Below, piece after piece: positions 19,546 through 26,275 of a stretch of 27,156 nt of DNA. The notes beneath the pieces are model-generated. The model saw only the letters and a program-made list of their open reading frames with translations, was not told where the DNA came from and did not search any database. Each line of letters opens with the position of its first letter. Position 1 is the stretch's first letter. Origin of the DNA: a virus; the IMG/VR virus record IMGVR_UViG_3300032157_000041, positions 1 to 27,156 of that record. The stretch is one strand, 5' to 3'. The translations under genes were made by a program, and so were the position numbers.

Positions 19546-21023
19546 CCTCAGACCCCGCAGAAAGCAGCCCCGTGGCCGACGACGAACAGCCGCCATACAG
19601 CGACGACGACGCCCCACCAGCCGACAACGTCCGCCCACTCACCGGACGCACCGAACCCGCGCACCTCGCAGCCGAACGCGCCCTCCTCGGCTCCCTCATC
19701 TACGACCCCGACCAATTCGACGCAGCAGCCGCCATCCTCGGCCCAGCCGACTTCGACGAACCCAAACACCAGACCATCTGGGACGCCATGACCGCCGTCG
19801 CGGACCGCGAAGGCCACCCACCTGTCCACACCCTCGTCCTCGCCGAACTCAAACGCGCCGGCCACCTCGCCAAAGTCGCATCGATCCTCCCCCAGCTGCC
19901 AGGGGACTACCCGGACCTCGCCGTCCAGTACGCCGCCATCGTCCACGAAGAAGCCGACGGCCGATTCGTCGCCAACGAGCTCCGCCACGGCCTCGCCGAA
20001 ATCACCAACCGCGGCACCGGCAACCTCGTCGACGTCTCCGGCCGCGTCATGGACGCCCTCGACCAAGCCTTCAAATTCGTCGGCCCCACAGCCGCATCCA
20101 ACATCCCCACCATCGACGAACTCCTCGCCGGCGACGAAGACCCCTACCACTGGGTCATCCCCGGCCTCATCGAACACCAAGAACGCATCATCCTCACCGC
20201 CGAACCCGGCGCCGGCAAAACCACCCTGCTGCGCCAGATCGCGCTCACCGCCGCCTCCGGCATCCACCCCTTCACCCTCGACCCCATCGAACCCATCACC
20301 GTCCTGCACGTCGACGTCGAAAACTCACGCCGCCAGAACCGGCGCCTCTACGGAGCCATGCGCACCAAAGCCGGCAAGGACCTCAAACCCGAGAACCTCC
20401 GCATCGAAATCAGGATCGAAGGCCTCGACCTCACCACCGGCGAAGACCAAGCCTGGCTCAACCACCGCGTCAAGACCGTCAAACCCGACCTCCTCCTCAT
20501 CGGCCCCATCTACAAGCTCGCCAACGGCGACCCGATCGAGGAGAAGTCCTCCAAGCCCGTCGCGATGTTCCTCGACCGTCTCCGCGCCGACCACGATTGC
20601 GCCATCATCCTCGAAGGCCACTCCGCCAAAGCCCCCGTCACCGACGCCAAGAACCGCAAACCACCCCAAGAACCCTATGGCTGGTCCGGGTGGATGCGCT
20701 GGCCCGAGATCGGCATCTGGCTCGCCAAAGAGGGCGACCTCAAACACTGGCGCGGAGCCCGCGAAGAACGCTCCTGGCCCACCCACCTCCGACGCGGCGG
20801 CCACTGGCCCTGGACCCCCGAACTCGACGGCTCCGACCAGGTCTACAAAGACGCCCGCCAAGCCCGAATCAAAGCCGGCCACCGCATCACCATCCGCGAA
20901 GTCGCCGACGCCCTCAACACCCCCACCACCAGCATCCAACGCGTCCTCGGAACCGGCTCCAGACACGCCCTCGCCTGGACCGCATTCAACGAATCCACCC
21001 TCCAAGGAGACGCCACCAAATGA
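19542..21023 (+). CDS. Replicative helicase: DnaB-N domain with RecA-type ATPase
   Basis: 493 residues. After an acidic start, residues 38-135 match the DnaB N-terminal domain (HLAAERALLGSLIYDPDQFD, FDEPKHQTIWDAM). Residues 200-400 are a RecA/RepA-type ATPase: Walker A AEPGAGKTT (220-228), then VLHVDVENSRRQNRRL, a Walker B-like PDLLLIGPIYKL (about 314-325), and EGHSAKAP. The C-terminal part has an HTH (ITIREVADALNTPTTSIQRV). It would unwind DNA at the phage origin; its position directly before the TGTTCC repeat cluster supports that. The base composition is strongly C-biased on this strand. Confidence 0.85.
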   Translation: MTSDPAESSPVADDEQPPYSDDDAPPADNVRPLTGRTEPAHLAAERALLGSLIYDPDQFDAAAAILGPADFDEPKHQTIWDAMTAVADREGHPPVHTLVLAELKRAGHLAKVASILPQLPGDYPDLAVQYAAIVHEEADGRFVANELRHGLAEITNRGTGNLVDVSGRVMDALDQAFKFVGPTAASNIPTIDELLAGDEDPYHWVIPGLIEHQERIILTAEPGAGKTTLLRQIALTAASGIHPFTLDPIEPITVLHVDVENSRRQNRRLYGAMRTKAGKDLKPENLRIEIRIEGLDLTTGEDQAWLNHRVKTVKPDLLLIGPIYKLANGDPIEEKSSKPVAMFLDRLRADHDCAIILEGHSAKAPVTDAKNRKPPQEPYGWSGWMRWPEIGIWLAKEGDLKHWRGAREERSWPTHLRRGGHWPWTPELDGSDQVYKDARQARIKAGHRITIREVADALNTPTTSIQRVLGTGSRHALAWTAFNESTLQGDATK

Positions 21024-21298
21024 CCAATTCACAAACGCACTCCTGTTCCAACACCCCCTGTGGAAAACCCCTGTTCCAGCCTGTTCCAAGCACCACCGGA
21101 ACACCCACTGACCAGCACAAACACCAAAAACCAGCCTCTGTTCCACCCACCCCCCATGGAACAGGCGAAAACCCCCACAAAACCGCAGGTCAAAGCCTGT
21201 TCCACTGTTCCGCCTCCTACGGAGGTGGTGCCGGAGCGGAACACCGCCACCTCCGCAGCAGGACACCGACACCCCAGAACGGAGGACTGAACCCATGA
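21020..21298 (+). CDS. Low-complexity frame overlying the repeat cluster
   Basis: ATG 21020 overlaps the helicase stop and TGA 21296-21298 overlaps the next ATG, so it would fit the operon as a 92-residue protein. However, composition is Pro/Thr/His/Gln-rich without hydrophobic core (STTGTPTDQHKHQKP), as expected when a frame passes through iteron DNA. It may be translated only to couple the helicase and the downstream gene. Function unknown. Confidence 0.35.
   Translation: MTNSQTHSCSNTPCGKPLFQPVPSTTGTPTDQHKHQKPASVPPTPHGTGENPHKTAGQSLFHCSASYGGGAGAEHRHLRSRTPTPQNGGLNP
21042..21243. repeat. TGTTCC iteron cluster, candidate replication origin
   Basis: Six direct TGTTCC copies start at 21044, 21072, 21082, 21139, 21198 and 21206 (five extend to TGTTCCA), and three inverted GGAACA copies start at 21098, 21158 and 21238. 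This gives nine in about 200 bases, interleaved with A-rich patches (CAAACACCAAAAACCAG near 21117-21133, CGAAAACCCCCACAAAACC near 21165-21183). The cluster sits immediately after the helicase gene, and a CCTCC-TAC-GGAGG hairpin is at 21213-21225. Directly repeated boxes, AT-richer spacers and helicase adjacency are typical of phage origins. Confidence 0.6.
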
Positions 21299-21909
21299 AC
21301 TCCCCCTCAAGCTCCGGACCCATGGAGTGCCTTCAATGCGGCAAGCCTCATCCTCGGTGCTCTGGTCACAGGAGCTCTGATCCGAGCCAGCCGTGCATGA
21401 AGTATCCGAAGAAGGACTTCACGGTGTGCCAGGCCCATGGTGGTGAGGCTCCGCAGGTGAAGGCTGCGGTCGAGCGCCGGCAGCAGGAACGCTCTGCGTT
21501 GCTGGCTCTGGAGTCGTTCGGGATCCCGGTCGTGGTGGATCCGCATACGGCGCTGCTGCAGGAGCTGCATCGCAGTGCCGGGCATGTGGAGTGGTTGGGC
21601 GCGGTCGTCGCGGATACGGAGCGCGGTGGCTTGGCGGAACGGTCTTCGGTGTCGGGACTTAATGAGCCTTCGGTGTGGGTGCGGCTGTATCAGGGCGAGC
21701 GGAAGCACTACCTGGATGTCGCGAAGGCGTGTCACGCGGCCGGCATTGAGGACCACCGCATCGAACTCGAGCAGCGGGACGCCCGGATGGTCGTTGCGAA
21801 GTTCGAACGTGCGTTGACCCGAATGCGGTTGACGGACGAACAGAAGCATGAGTTCAAGGTGATCGCTGCGGAGGAGTTCCTGGCGATCGAAGGAGGAGGA
21901 GTGGGATGA
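21295..21909 (+). CDS. Putative small terminase subunit with zinc knuckle
   Basis: 204 residues from ATG 21295. Residues 12-50 hold a Cys/His cluster (CLQCGKPHPRCSGH, then C34, and C-x2-HGGEAP around 45-52). Residues 60-200 are helical (DPHTALLQELHRSAGHVEWL, VWVRLYQGERKHYLDVAKA, MRLTDEQKHEFKVIAAEEF). This arrangement resembles actinophage proteins usually annotated as small terminase subunits. Base use switches here to G-rich on this strand, unlike the C-rich helicase. It lies more than 2.8 kb before the large subunit, unusual for a terminase pair, so the assignment is moderate. Confidence 0.5.
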   Translation: MNSPSSSGPMECLQCGKPHPRCSGHRSSDPSQPCMKYPKKDFTVCQAHGGEAPQVKAAVERRQQERSALLALESFGIPVVVDPHTALLQELHRSAGHVEWLGAVVADTERGGLAERSSVSGLNEPSVWVRLYQGERKHYLDVAKACHAAGIEDHRIELEQRDARMVVAKFERALTRMRLTDEQKHEFKVIAAEEFLAIEGGGVG

Positions 21910-22100
21910 CACCGATAACGGTGATGGATGCGTTGAAGGCGTACGACGAGCAGGAGTTGGGTGCGGTCGAGTTGCTGGTCGCTGCCTTGCGGAACGTGCA
22001 GCGGGTCTTGTCTGAGGTGGTTGAGGAGGAGTCGGTGGCCGGCACATATCTGGGTCGCACGTTGCGTGGCGTGCTCGGTGGAGAGGAGGACGGGTCATGA
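21906..22100 (+). CDS. Hypothetical 64-residue helical protein
   Basis: ATG 21906 overlaps the previous stop. The upstream GGAGGAGGAG gives an excellent ribosome site. The sequence is one acidic amphipathic helix set (VMDALKAYDEQELGAVELLV, NVQRVLSEVVEEES) with a Gly-rich end. It may form a coiled coil. No family is recognised. Confidence 0.6.
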   Translation: MTPITVMDALKAYDEQELGAVELLVAALRNVQRVLSEVVEEESVAGTYLGRTLRGVLGGEEDGS

Positions 22101-22303
22101 GTGAGGCGAAGCCGGCGAAGAAGGCACCGCGGGCGCATCACGTGGTGGCGCGGATGAACCAAGAGCCAGGTGAAGGCGGATACGACGAGATCGTGGTGTT
22201 CGGGACGGAACTAGAGGCGTTGCGTCACATCGTCGGCAAGGCCGACTGGGTGTACGCGCAGCTCGCCAACGGCCAACAGTTCAGCGAAGCGGATGGACGA
22301 TGA
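22097..22303 (+). CDS. Hypothetical 68-residue protein
   Basis: ATG 22097 with GAGGAGG 9-15 bases upstream and a 4-base overlap. A basic start (SEAKPAKKAPRAHH) is followed by an alternating strand-helix fold (HVVARMNQEP, YDEIVVFGTELEALRHIVGK, WVYAQLANGQQ). Phages carry many small proteins of this pattern, with no known function. Confidence 0.6.
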   Translation: MSEAKPAKKAPRAHHVVARMNQEPGEGGYDEIVVFGTELEALRHIVGKADWVYAQLANGQQFSEADGR

Positions 22304-22428
22304 GCGACCTGGGCCACACGGTTGGTGACGCCAGGAAGCGTGCCTCACAGTCCATGCAGTCGATTGCTAGGGCGATGACGTCATCCAGTTCGTCGGACCC
22401 GGCTGCGCCGGGGAGAACACATGAGTGA
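22300..22428 (+). CDS. Small Ser-rich protein
   Basis: 42 residues, ATG 22300 (ATGA overlap) to TGA 22426-22428, overlapping the next gene by 8 bases. Content is a basic helix (ARKRASQSMQSIARAM) and a Ser-rich stretch (TSSSSSDPAAPG). It is weakly protein-like but fills an otherwise empty 117-base gap in a packed operon, which supports coding. Confidence 0.4.
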   Translation: MSDLGHTVGDARKRASQSMQSIARAMTSSSSSDPAAPGRTHE

Positions 22429-22666
22429 CCTCTACACGATCAGCGAGTTCCACCAAGAGGAAGGCTGCTGGCTAGACGACGACGGCCAACACATCTGGTT
22501 CGCGCACCGATGCAAGACCGATGGGAACCGCGACGAGAAGGCGACCGTGACAATGCTGCCTTGGCCGAACTGGCAGACCCTCGATGGCACGTCGGTCTAT
22601 CCGTCCATCTCCTGCGAGGGCTGCGGGTTCCATCACATCGCCAACATCGGCAGGCGAGTCCCGTGA
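22421..22666 (+). CDS. Small zinc-binding protein
   Basis: 81 residues from ATG 22421, with GGGGAGA upstream. Motifs: GCWLDDDGQHIWFAHRCK in the first third, LPWPNWQTLDG in the middle, and SCEGCGFHH near the end, where CxxCxxHH looks like a zinc site. A family name is not assignable with confidence. The stop overlaps the following GTG. Confidence 0.6.
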   Translation: MSDLYTISEFHQEEGCWLDDDGQHIWFAHRCKTDGNRDEKATVTMLPWPNWQTLDGTSVYPSISCEGCGFHHIANIGRRVP

Positions 22667-23031
22667 GCGGCATCAGCGACGAGATGGTCGAAGCCGCAGC
22701 CCGAGCGTGGGCCGAAGCAACCGGCGAAGTCGTCACCTACCACCCCGACTCGGTGGACGATCACAACCGCTGGTCCTGGCAAGGCATCGGTGACGACACC
22801 GGCCACAGCGAGGAATGGAAAGACGTCAACTTCCGCCGCCCGGCCCGTGCCGCGCTTGCCGCCGTCGAACCACTGATCGCGGAACGCGAGAAGCAAGCCC
22901 AAGCCGAAGTGGCCGATGCGTTCCAGCAATGGGGAATGACGAACGAGATAGGCCCTATGGACTGGCCGTGGTTCGGGGAAATCTGCCGCCGTTACGCCTC
23001 GGTCTACGAGGGACGAGAGGACAAATCATGA
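22663..23031 (+). CDS. Hypothetical phage protein
   Basis: 122 residues from GTG 22663 (GTGA overlap). The first 50 residues (ISDEMVEAAARAWAEATGE, then WSWQG) and the segment RPARAALAAVEPLIAEREKQ are common in small actinophage proteins; the C-terminus (MDWPWFGEICRRYASVYE) is aromatic. Likely soluble and helical. No function assigned. Confidence 0.65.
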   Translation: MSGISDEMVEAAARAWAEATGEVVTYHPDSVDDHNRWSWQGIGDDTGHSEEWKDVNFRRPARAALAAVEPLIAEREKQAQAEVADAFQQWGMTNEIGPMDWPWFGEICRRYASVYEGREDKS

Positions 23032-23462
23032 CCACCACCTACTGGATCATCGGCGCAACCATCGCCCTGGCGTGCACCGCCACCTTCATCGCGGCGTGGC
23101 GAGCTCGTCGACGCCGAACCGCGACCGCCGACGTCATCGTCACCATCACGCCCGATGCCTCCCAGTTCATCGAAGCCGTGAAGAGAGTCGCCGGTCGAGC
23201 GCCCACGCCGGCTGGTGCCGACCTGCTTCGGCAGCTGCTCCAGCACGAAGCGCAGAGGATCCAAGACCAAGCCCGAAGCATGAAGATCCGGCAATGCAAC
23301 CCGTCGATCCGCACGCTCCGTGACCCCTGCCCGAAATGTGGCGTCCTCGAGCTCGGCGTCGAACACATATGCCCAAGGCTCCGCACCGCACCGCCCCAGA
23401 TAACCGTCAACCCTGGCAACCCGTACGACGACGGTCGAGAAGAGATCGGGCCACGACGATGA
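23028..23462 (+). CDS. Membrane-anchored protein with zinc motif
   Basis: 144 residues from ATG 23028. Residues 4-24 are a membrane span (TYWIIGATIALACTATFIAA), followed by a basic stop-transfer patch (RARRRR). A helical middle (ASQFIEAVKRVAG, ADLLRQLLQHEAQRIQDQAR) leads to PCPKCGVLELGVEHICP, a CxxC-HxxC zinc site. The layout suggests a cytoplasmic zinc domain tethered to the membrane. No family is recognised. Confidence 0.6.
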   Translation: MTTTYWIIGATIALACTATFIAAWRARRRRTATADVIVTITPDASQFIEAVKRVAGRAPTPAGADLLRQLLQHEAQRIQDQARSMKIRQCNPSIRTLRDPCPKCGVLELGVEHICPRLRTAPPQITVNPGNPYDDGREEIGPRR

Positions 23463-24256
23463 CCGAAGACCGCTGCCCCTGGTCCGACCTCCCACCCCTC
23501 ATGTGCGACCACTGCACACCAGGACCCCGCGCACACACTCGCGACTTCCCACGCGAGAACGTACCCCTCACCATCGTGACCCGCGCCCACATCGAGACCA
23601 TCTCACCGACCGGCCGCTCCCTCCCCGAAGAGTTCAGCCAATGGGAGCTGTCGGACTACATCGCCGCGCTCTGCGAACACACCAAGCACGCCGAACCCCG
23701 CACCATCCTCAACCACAACCGCGACGGCTCCATCACGCCCGTCACCAGCCGGCACATCACCGTCAACCCGCCGCTGATCCTGCAGCTGCAGTGGGCAGTT
23801 GAGACATCCCAAGCCGTCGAGGAAGGCAAACGCCAGTTCACGTCCAAGCCCTCCGGACGGTTGGAAGCGATCGAACTGGTGATGCGGATCGAACACGAGA
23901 CGCACCGGATGCTGATTCACGACCATGGGGAACGAAGCTCGCATGACGACTACCCGCAGATGATCGCCGCTGTCCGCCACCTTGGATCGTTGACAGCATC
24001 AGGTGACAGCAACGCTCGGACCATCCGTGGCTGGTGGGCAGCGGCTCGGGTCGTCACCGGTTGGGACCTGCCGGCGTTCAAGCCGAACAACACCTGCCCC
24101 CTGTGCGGTGTGCGTGGAAGCCTGCGGATCAAGTACCCGACCGCGACGTGCGTGGAGTGCCACGAGACGTGGGATGGGGAAACGATCGGGCTGTTGGCCG
24201 AACACATCAAGATCGAGAATCACGAGGAACCCGACGACATTAGGTCAGCTGGATGA
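23459..24256 (+). CDS. Actinophage protein with N- and C-terminal zinc motifs
   Basis: 265 residues from ATG 23459; the longer frame upstream is shadow. The N-terminus has CPWSDLPPLMCDHC. The central 130 residues are helical (FSQWELSDYIAALCEH, RLEAIELVMRIEHETHRMLI, MIAAVRHLGSL). The C-terminal ribbon CPLCGVRGSLRIKYPTATC continues to VECHETW, a CxxC...CxxC zinc ribbon. Similar proteins precede terminase genes in actinophages; a DNA-binding or packaging-linked role is plausible but inferred. It ends the rightward early block. Confidence 0.65.
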   Translation: MTEDRCPWSDLPPLMCDHCTPGPRAHTRDFPRENVPLTIVTRAHIETISPTGRSLPEEFSQWELSDYIAALCEHTKHAEPRTILNHNRDGSITPVTSRHITVNPPLILQLQWAVETSQAVEEGKRQFTSKPSGRLEAIELVMRIEHETHRMLIHDHGERSSHDDYPQMIAAVRHLGSLTASGDSNARTIRGWWAAARVVTGWDLPAFKPNNTCPLCGVRGSLRIKYPTATCVECHETWDGETIGLLAEHIKIENHEEPDDIRSAG

Positions 24257-24349
24257 CGTTTCGCGACACGCCGGTCAACACGACATGTTGCAGACACGGC
24301 CGTCGATGACTGATGATGTCGTTCGGGACCAGAAGTGTGTCCATAGCCA

Positions 24350-24377
24350 GAAGCCCCGCGAGTCTCTCCGGGGCTTC
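24350..24377. terminator. Bidirectional terminator between convergent genes
   Basis: GAAGCCCCG (24350-24358) pairs perfectly with CGGGGCTTC (24369-24377) across a 10-base loop. No T-run follows on either strand, as often in GC-rich actinobacteria. It lies between the + strand gene ending at 24256 and the - strand gene ending at 24393, so it can serve both. Confidence 0.7.
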
Positions 24378-24392
24378 CGTCGTTCCCGGGCT

Positions 24393-24542
24393 CTATGCCT
24401 GAACGTTGTAGTGCCGGGGGTCAGCGCTGCAGATGCGGTACGTGATCGTGCGCAGATTCGGGCTCTGCAGGGTGCCCTTCGTGACACGCCGTGTCCTGAT
24501 CCGCGCACCGCAGACAGGGCACTCGCTGATCTCGTCAGTCAT
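24393..24542 (-). CDS. Reverse-strand zinc-ribbon microprotein
   Basis: 49 residues, ATG at 24542-24540 and TAG ending at 24393. CPVCGARI at 8-15 and a single downstream cysteine C38 (TYRICSADPRHY) with H44 give a CxxC...C...H zinc site separated by a basic loop (RTRRVTKGTL). The gene is isolated on the minus strand between early and packaging genes and has a perfect hairpin 15 bases after its stop. Its start is only 34 bases from the divergent gene at 24577. TAGATT lies 6 bases before the ATG, a possible -10 for a leaderless mRNA. A regulatory role is inferred. Confidence 0.65.
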   Translation of the reverse strand: MTDEISECPVCGARIRTRRVTKGTLQSPNLRTITYRICSADPRHYNVQA

Positions 24543-24576
24543 GAAACCAATCTAGGTCCTCGAGGCAGGTGAGCCC

Positions 24577-24765
24577 ATGGCCACCACCGTCGTGTTCCGC
24601 CTCATCCATGGCACCGTGCGCACCGGGATCTGGTGCAACGCCTGCATGACCTCCGGCGGCTTCGAAGTCCCGCTGTACCGGCTCTGCGATGAGCACGCCG
24701 CGCACCTCGTGACCATCGGGTTCGGGTGTCTCACCTGCCAAGGCCCCGGAGATCTCGAACGATGA
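24577..24765 (+). CDS. Small zinc protein preceding terminase
   Basis: 62 residues from ATG 24577, with AGGTGAG 5-11 bases upstream. CNAC at 20-23, a CDEH at 37-40 and CLTC at 51-54 suggest two zinc sites. The stop overlaps the terminase start (ATGA). Its position suggests it belongs to the late packaging operon; the role is unknown. Confidence 0.65.
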   Translation: MATTVVFRLIHGTVRTGIWCNACMTSGGFEVPLYRLCDEHAAHLVTIGFGCLTCQGPGDLER

Positions 24766-26255
24766 CGCTCGCGACCGAGATCGCCCGCGGCCTGGTCGGC
24801 GCGAAACGCGAATGGCCCACCCCGGGCGCCATGGCCGTCGAGCTCACCAAGAACTGGGTGAAGCCCACCGTCCAGACACCTGCCCTCGAGCTCATCGACC
24901 AGGCGCTCGTCGAACTGCTCGACCAGCCCGACGGCCGACTGATCATCACGATGCCTCCACAGGAAGGCAAGTCGACCCGGGCCGCGAAAGACTTCCCGAT
25001 CTGGGTCCTGAAACAGCGACCCGACCTGCGGGTCGTGACCGCGTCGTACAGCCAGTCGCTGGCCAACCGCAACGGCCGCGCCATCCGCAACACGATCGCC
25101 GCGAACCCGCAACTGGGGCTCACGATCGCACCGGACAACGGCGCCGCACACGAATGGCAGCTCGCCGGCCACGAAGGCGGAGTCCTGTCCGTCGGTATCG
25201 GCGCCGGCGTCACCGGCCGCCCCGCGGACATCCTGATCATCGACGACCCGATCAAGGACCGCAAAGAGGCCGACTCCGAGGTCTACCGCGACAACGTGTG
25301 GGACTGGTGGACCGACTCAGCGTCCACCCGCCTGGCACCGGGCGCCCCCGTCGTCGTGATCCTGACCCGCTGGCATGAGGACGACCTCGCTGGCCGGCTG
25401 ATCGAGGCCGAAGATGGCCACCTGTGGCGGGTCTTGAACATCCCGGCCGAAGCGGACCACGACCCGAACAAGGGCGAGACCGACCTGCTCGGCCGTGAGC
25501 CTGGCGAGTTCATGCAGTCCGCGCGCGGCCGCACCACACGGCAGTGGGAAGCGATCAAGGTCAGCAAGGGGTCCCGCACCTGGGCCAGCCTGTACCAAGG
25601 TCGCCCGGCACCGCAGTCCGGTGACACGCTGAAGCGTGAATGGTGGCGGCGGTATGACCTGCCGCTGTGGATCGAACGGCCCGACGGGTCGCGGATCGTC
25701 ACGAACTTTGACGACATGCTGCAGTCGTGGGACATGACGTTCAAGGACACCAAGGGCTCGGACTGGGTTGTCGGCCAGGTGTGGATGCGGCGTGGTGCTG
25801 ATGCGTTCCTCCTCGCCCAGGTTCGTGGCCGGTGGGATTTCGTGGAGACACGACGCCAGTTCCTGGCCCTGTCAGCTCAGTGGCCGCAGGCGTTGCTGAA
25901 GGTCGTCGAGGACAAGGCCAACGGCCCGGCGGTCATCGCGTCGCTGCGGAACAAGATCCCCGGGATCGTGCCGGAGGAACCGCAAGGGTCGAAGTTGGCG
26001 CGCGCTTCTGCTGTCGCGCCGCTGGTCGAGGCCCGCAACGTGTGGATCCCTGCCGCGTCCCTCGCGCCGTGGTCTGACGGTCTGATCGAGGAAGCCGCGG
26101 CGTTCCCGCACGGCACCCACGACGACCAAGTCGACGCGACCAGCCAAGGCCTGAACCGGATCCTGCTGCAGCCGCTGCTGGCCGGTGATGACGACGTGGT
26201 CACCGAAGACGACCTGGACGACGAGATCGCCAGCTACCAGATCTCGCCCTACTGA
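24762..26255 (+). CDS. terL: Terminase large subunit
   Basis: 497 residues; ATG 24762 is preferred for the ATGA overlap. ATPase: adenine-side Q near 38, Walker A-like PPQEGKST (65-72), Walker B ILIIDDP (157-163), coupling motif LTRWHEDDLAGRL (201-213). Nuclease (RNase H fold) acidic residues: D324 (QSWDMTFKDT), E383/D384 (VVEDKANG) and D454/D455/D458 (GTHDDQVDATSQG). It cuts concatemeric phage DNA and drives it into the prohead through the portal encoded next. The packaging type (cos or headful) cannot be decided from the sequence. Confidence 0.95.
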   Translation: MTLATEIARGLVGAKREWPTPGAMAVELTKNWVKPTVQTPALELIDQALVELLDQPDGRLIITMPPQEGKSTRAAKDFPIWVLKQRPDLRVVTASYSQSLANRNGRAIRNTIAANPQLGLTIAPDNGAAHEWQLAGHEGGVLSVGIGAGVTGRPADILIIDDPIKDRKEADSEVYRDNVWDWWTDSASTRLAPGAPVVVILTRWHEDDLAGRLIEAEDGHLWRVLNIPAEADHDPNKGETDLLGREPGEFMQSARGRTTRQWEAIKVSKGSRTWASLYQGRPAPQSGDTLKREWWRRYDLPLWIERPDGSRIVTNFDDMLQSWDMTFKDTKGSDWVVGQVWMRRGADAFLLAQVRGRWDFVETRRQFLALSAQWPQALLKVVEDKANGPAVIASLRNKIPGIVPEEPQGSKLARASAVAPLVEARNVWIPAASLAPWSDGLIEEAAAFPHGTHDDQVDATSQGLNRILLQPLLAGDDDVVTEDDLDDEIASYQISPY

Positions 26256-26275
26256 CACCGCTGAGGAGGCCTGCG

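Noticed and set aside
19466-21019. Plus-strand Arg/Pro-rich open frame overlapping the helicase
   Set aside because: Extreme Arg/Pro/His composition, out of frame with the helicase motifs. Only its last 92 codons (from 21020) are considered further, because they have their own coupled start.
20325-21323. Minus-strand Gly/Val-rich frame of 332 residues
   Set aside because: Low complexity and antisense to the helicase and the repeat cluster; no motif.
24253-24309. 18-codon frame overlapping the stop of the gene at 23459
   Set aside because: ATGA-linked but very short and Arg/Thr-rich; insufficient support.
24275-24508. Minus-strand frame of 77 residues near the convergent terminator
   Set aside because: Arg/Ser-rich, reads through the terminator, and is out of frame with the better zinc-ribbon gene on the same strand.
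24003-24572. Plus-strand frame of 189 residues across the convergent gene gap
   Set aside because: Crosses the terminator hairpin and is antisense to the zinc-ribbon gene at 24393-24542, which has clearer coding signals.
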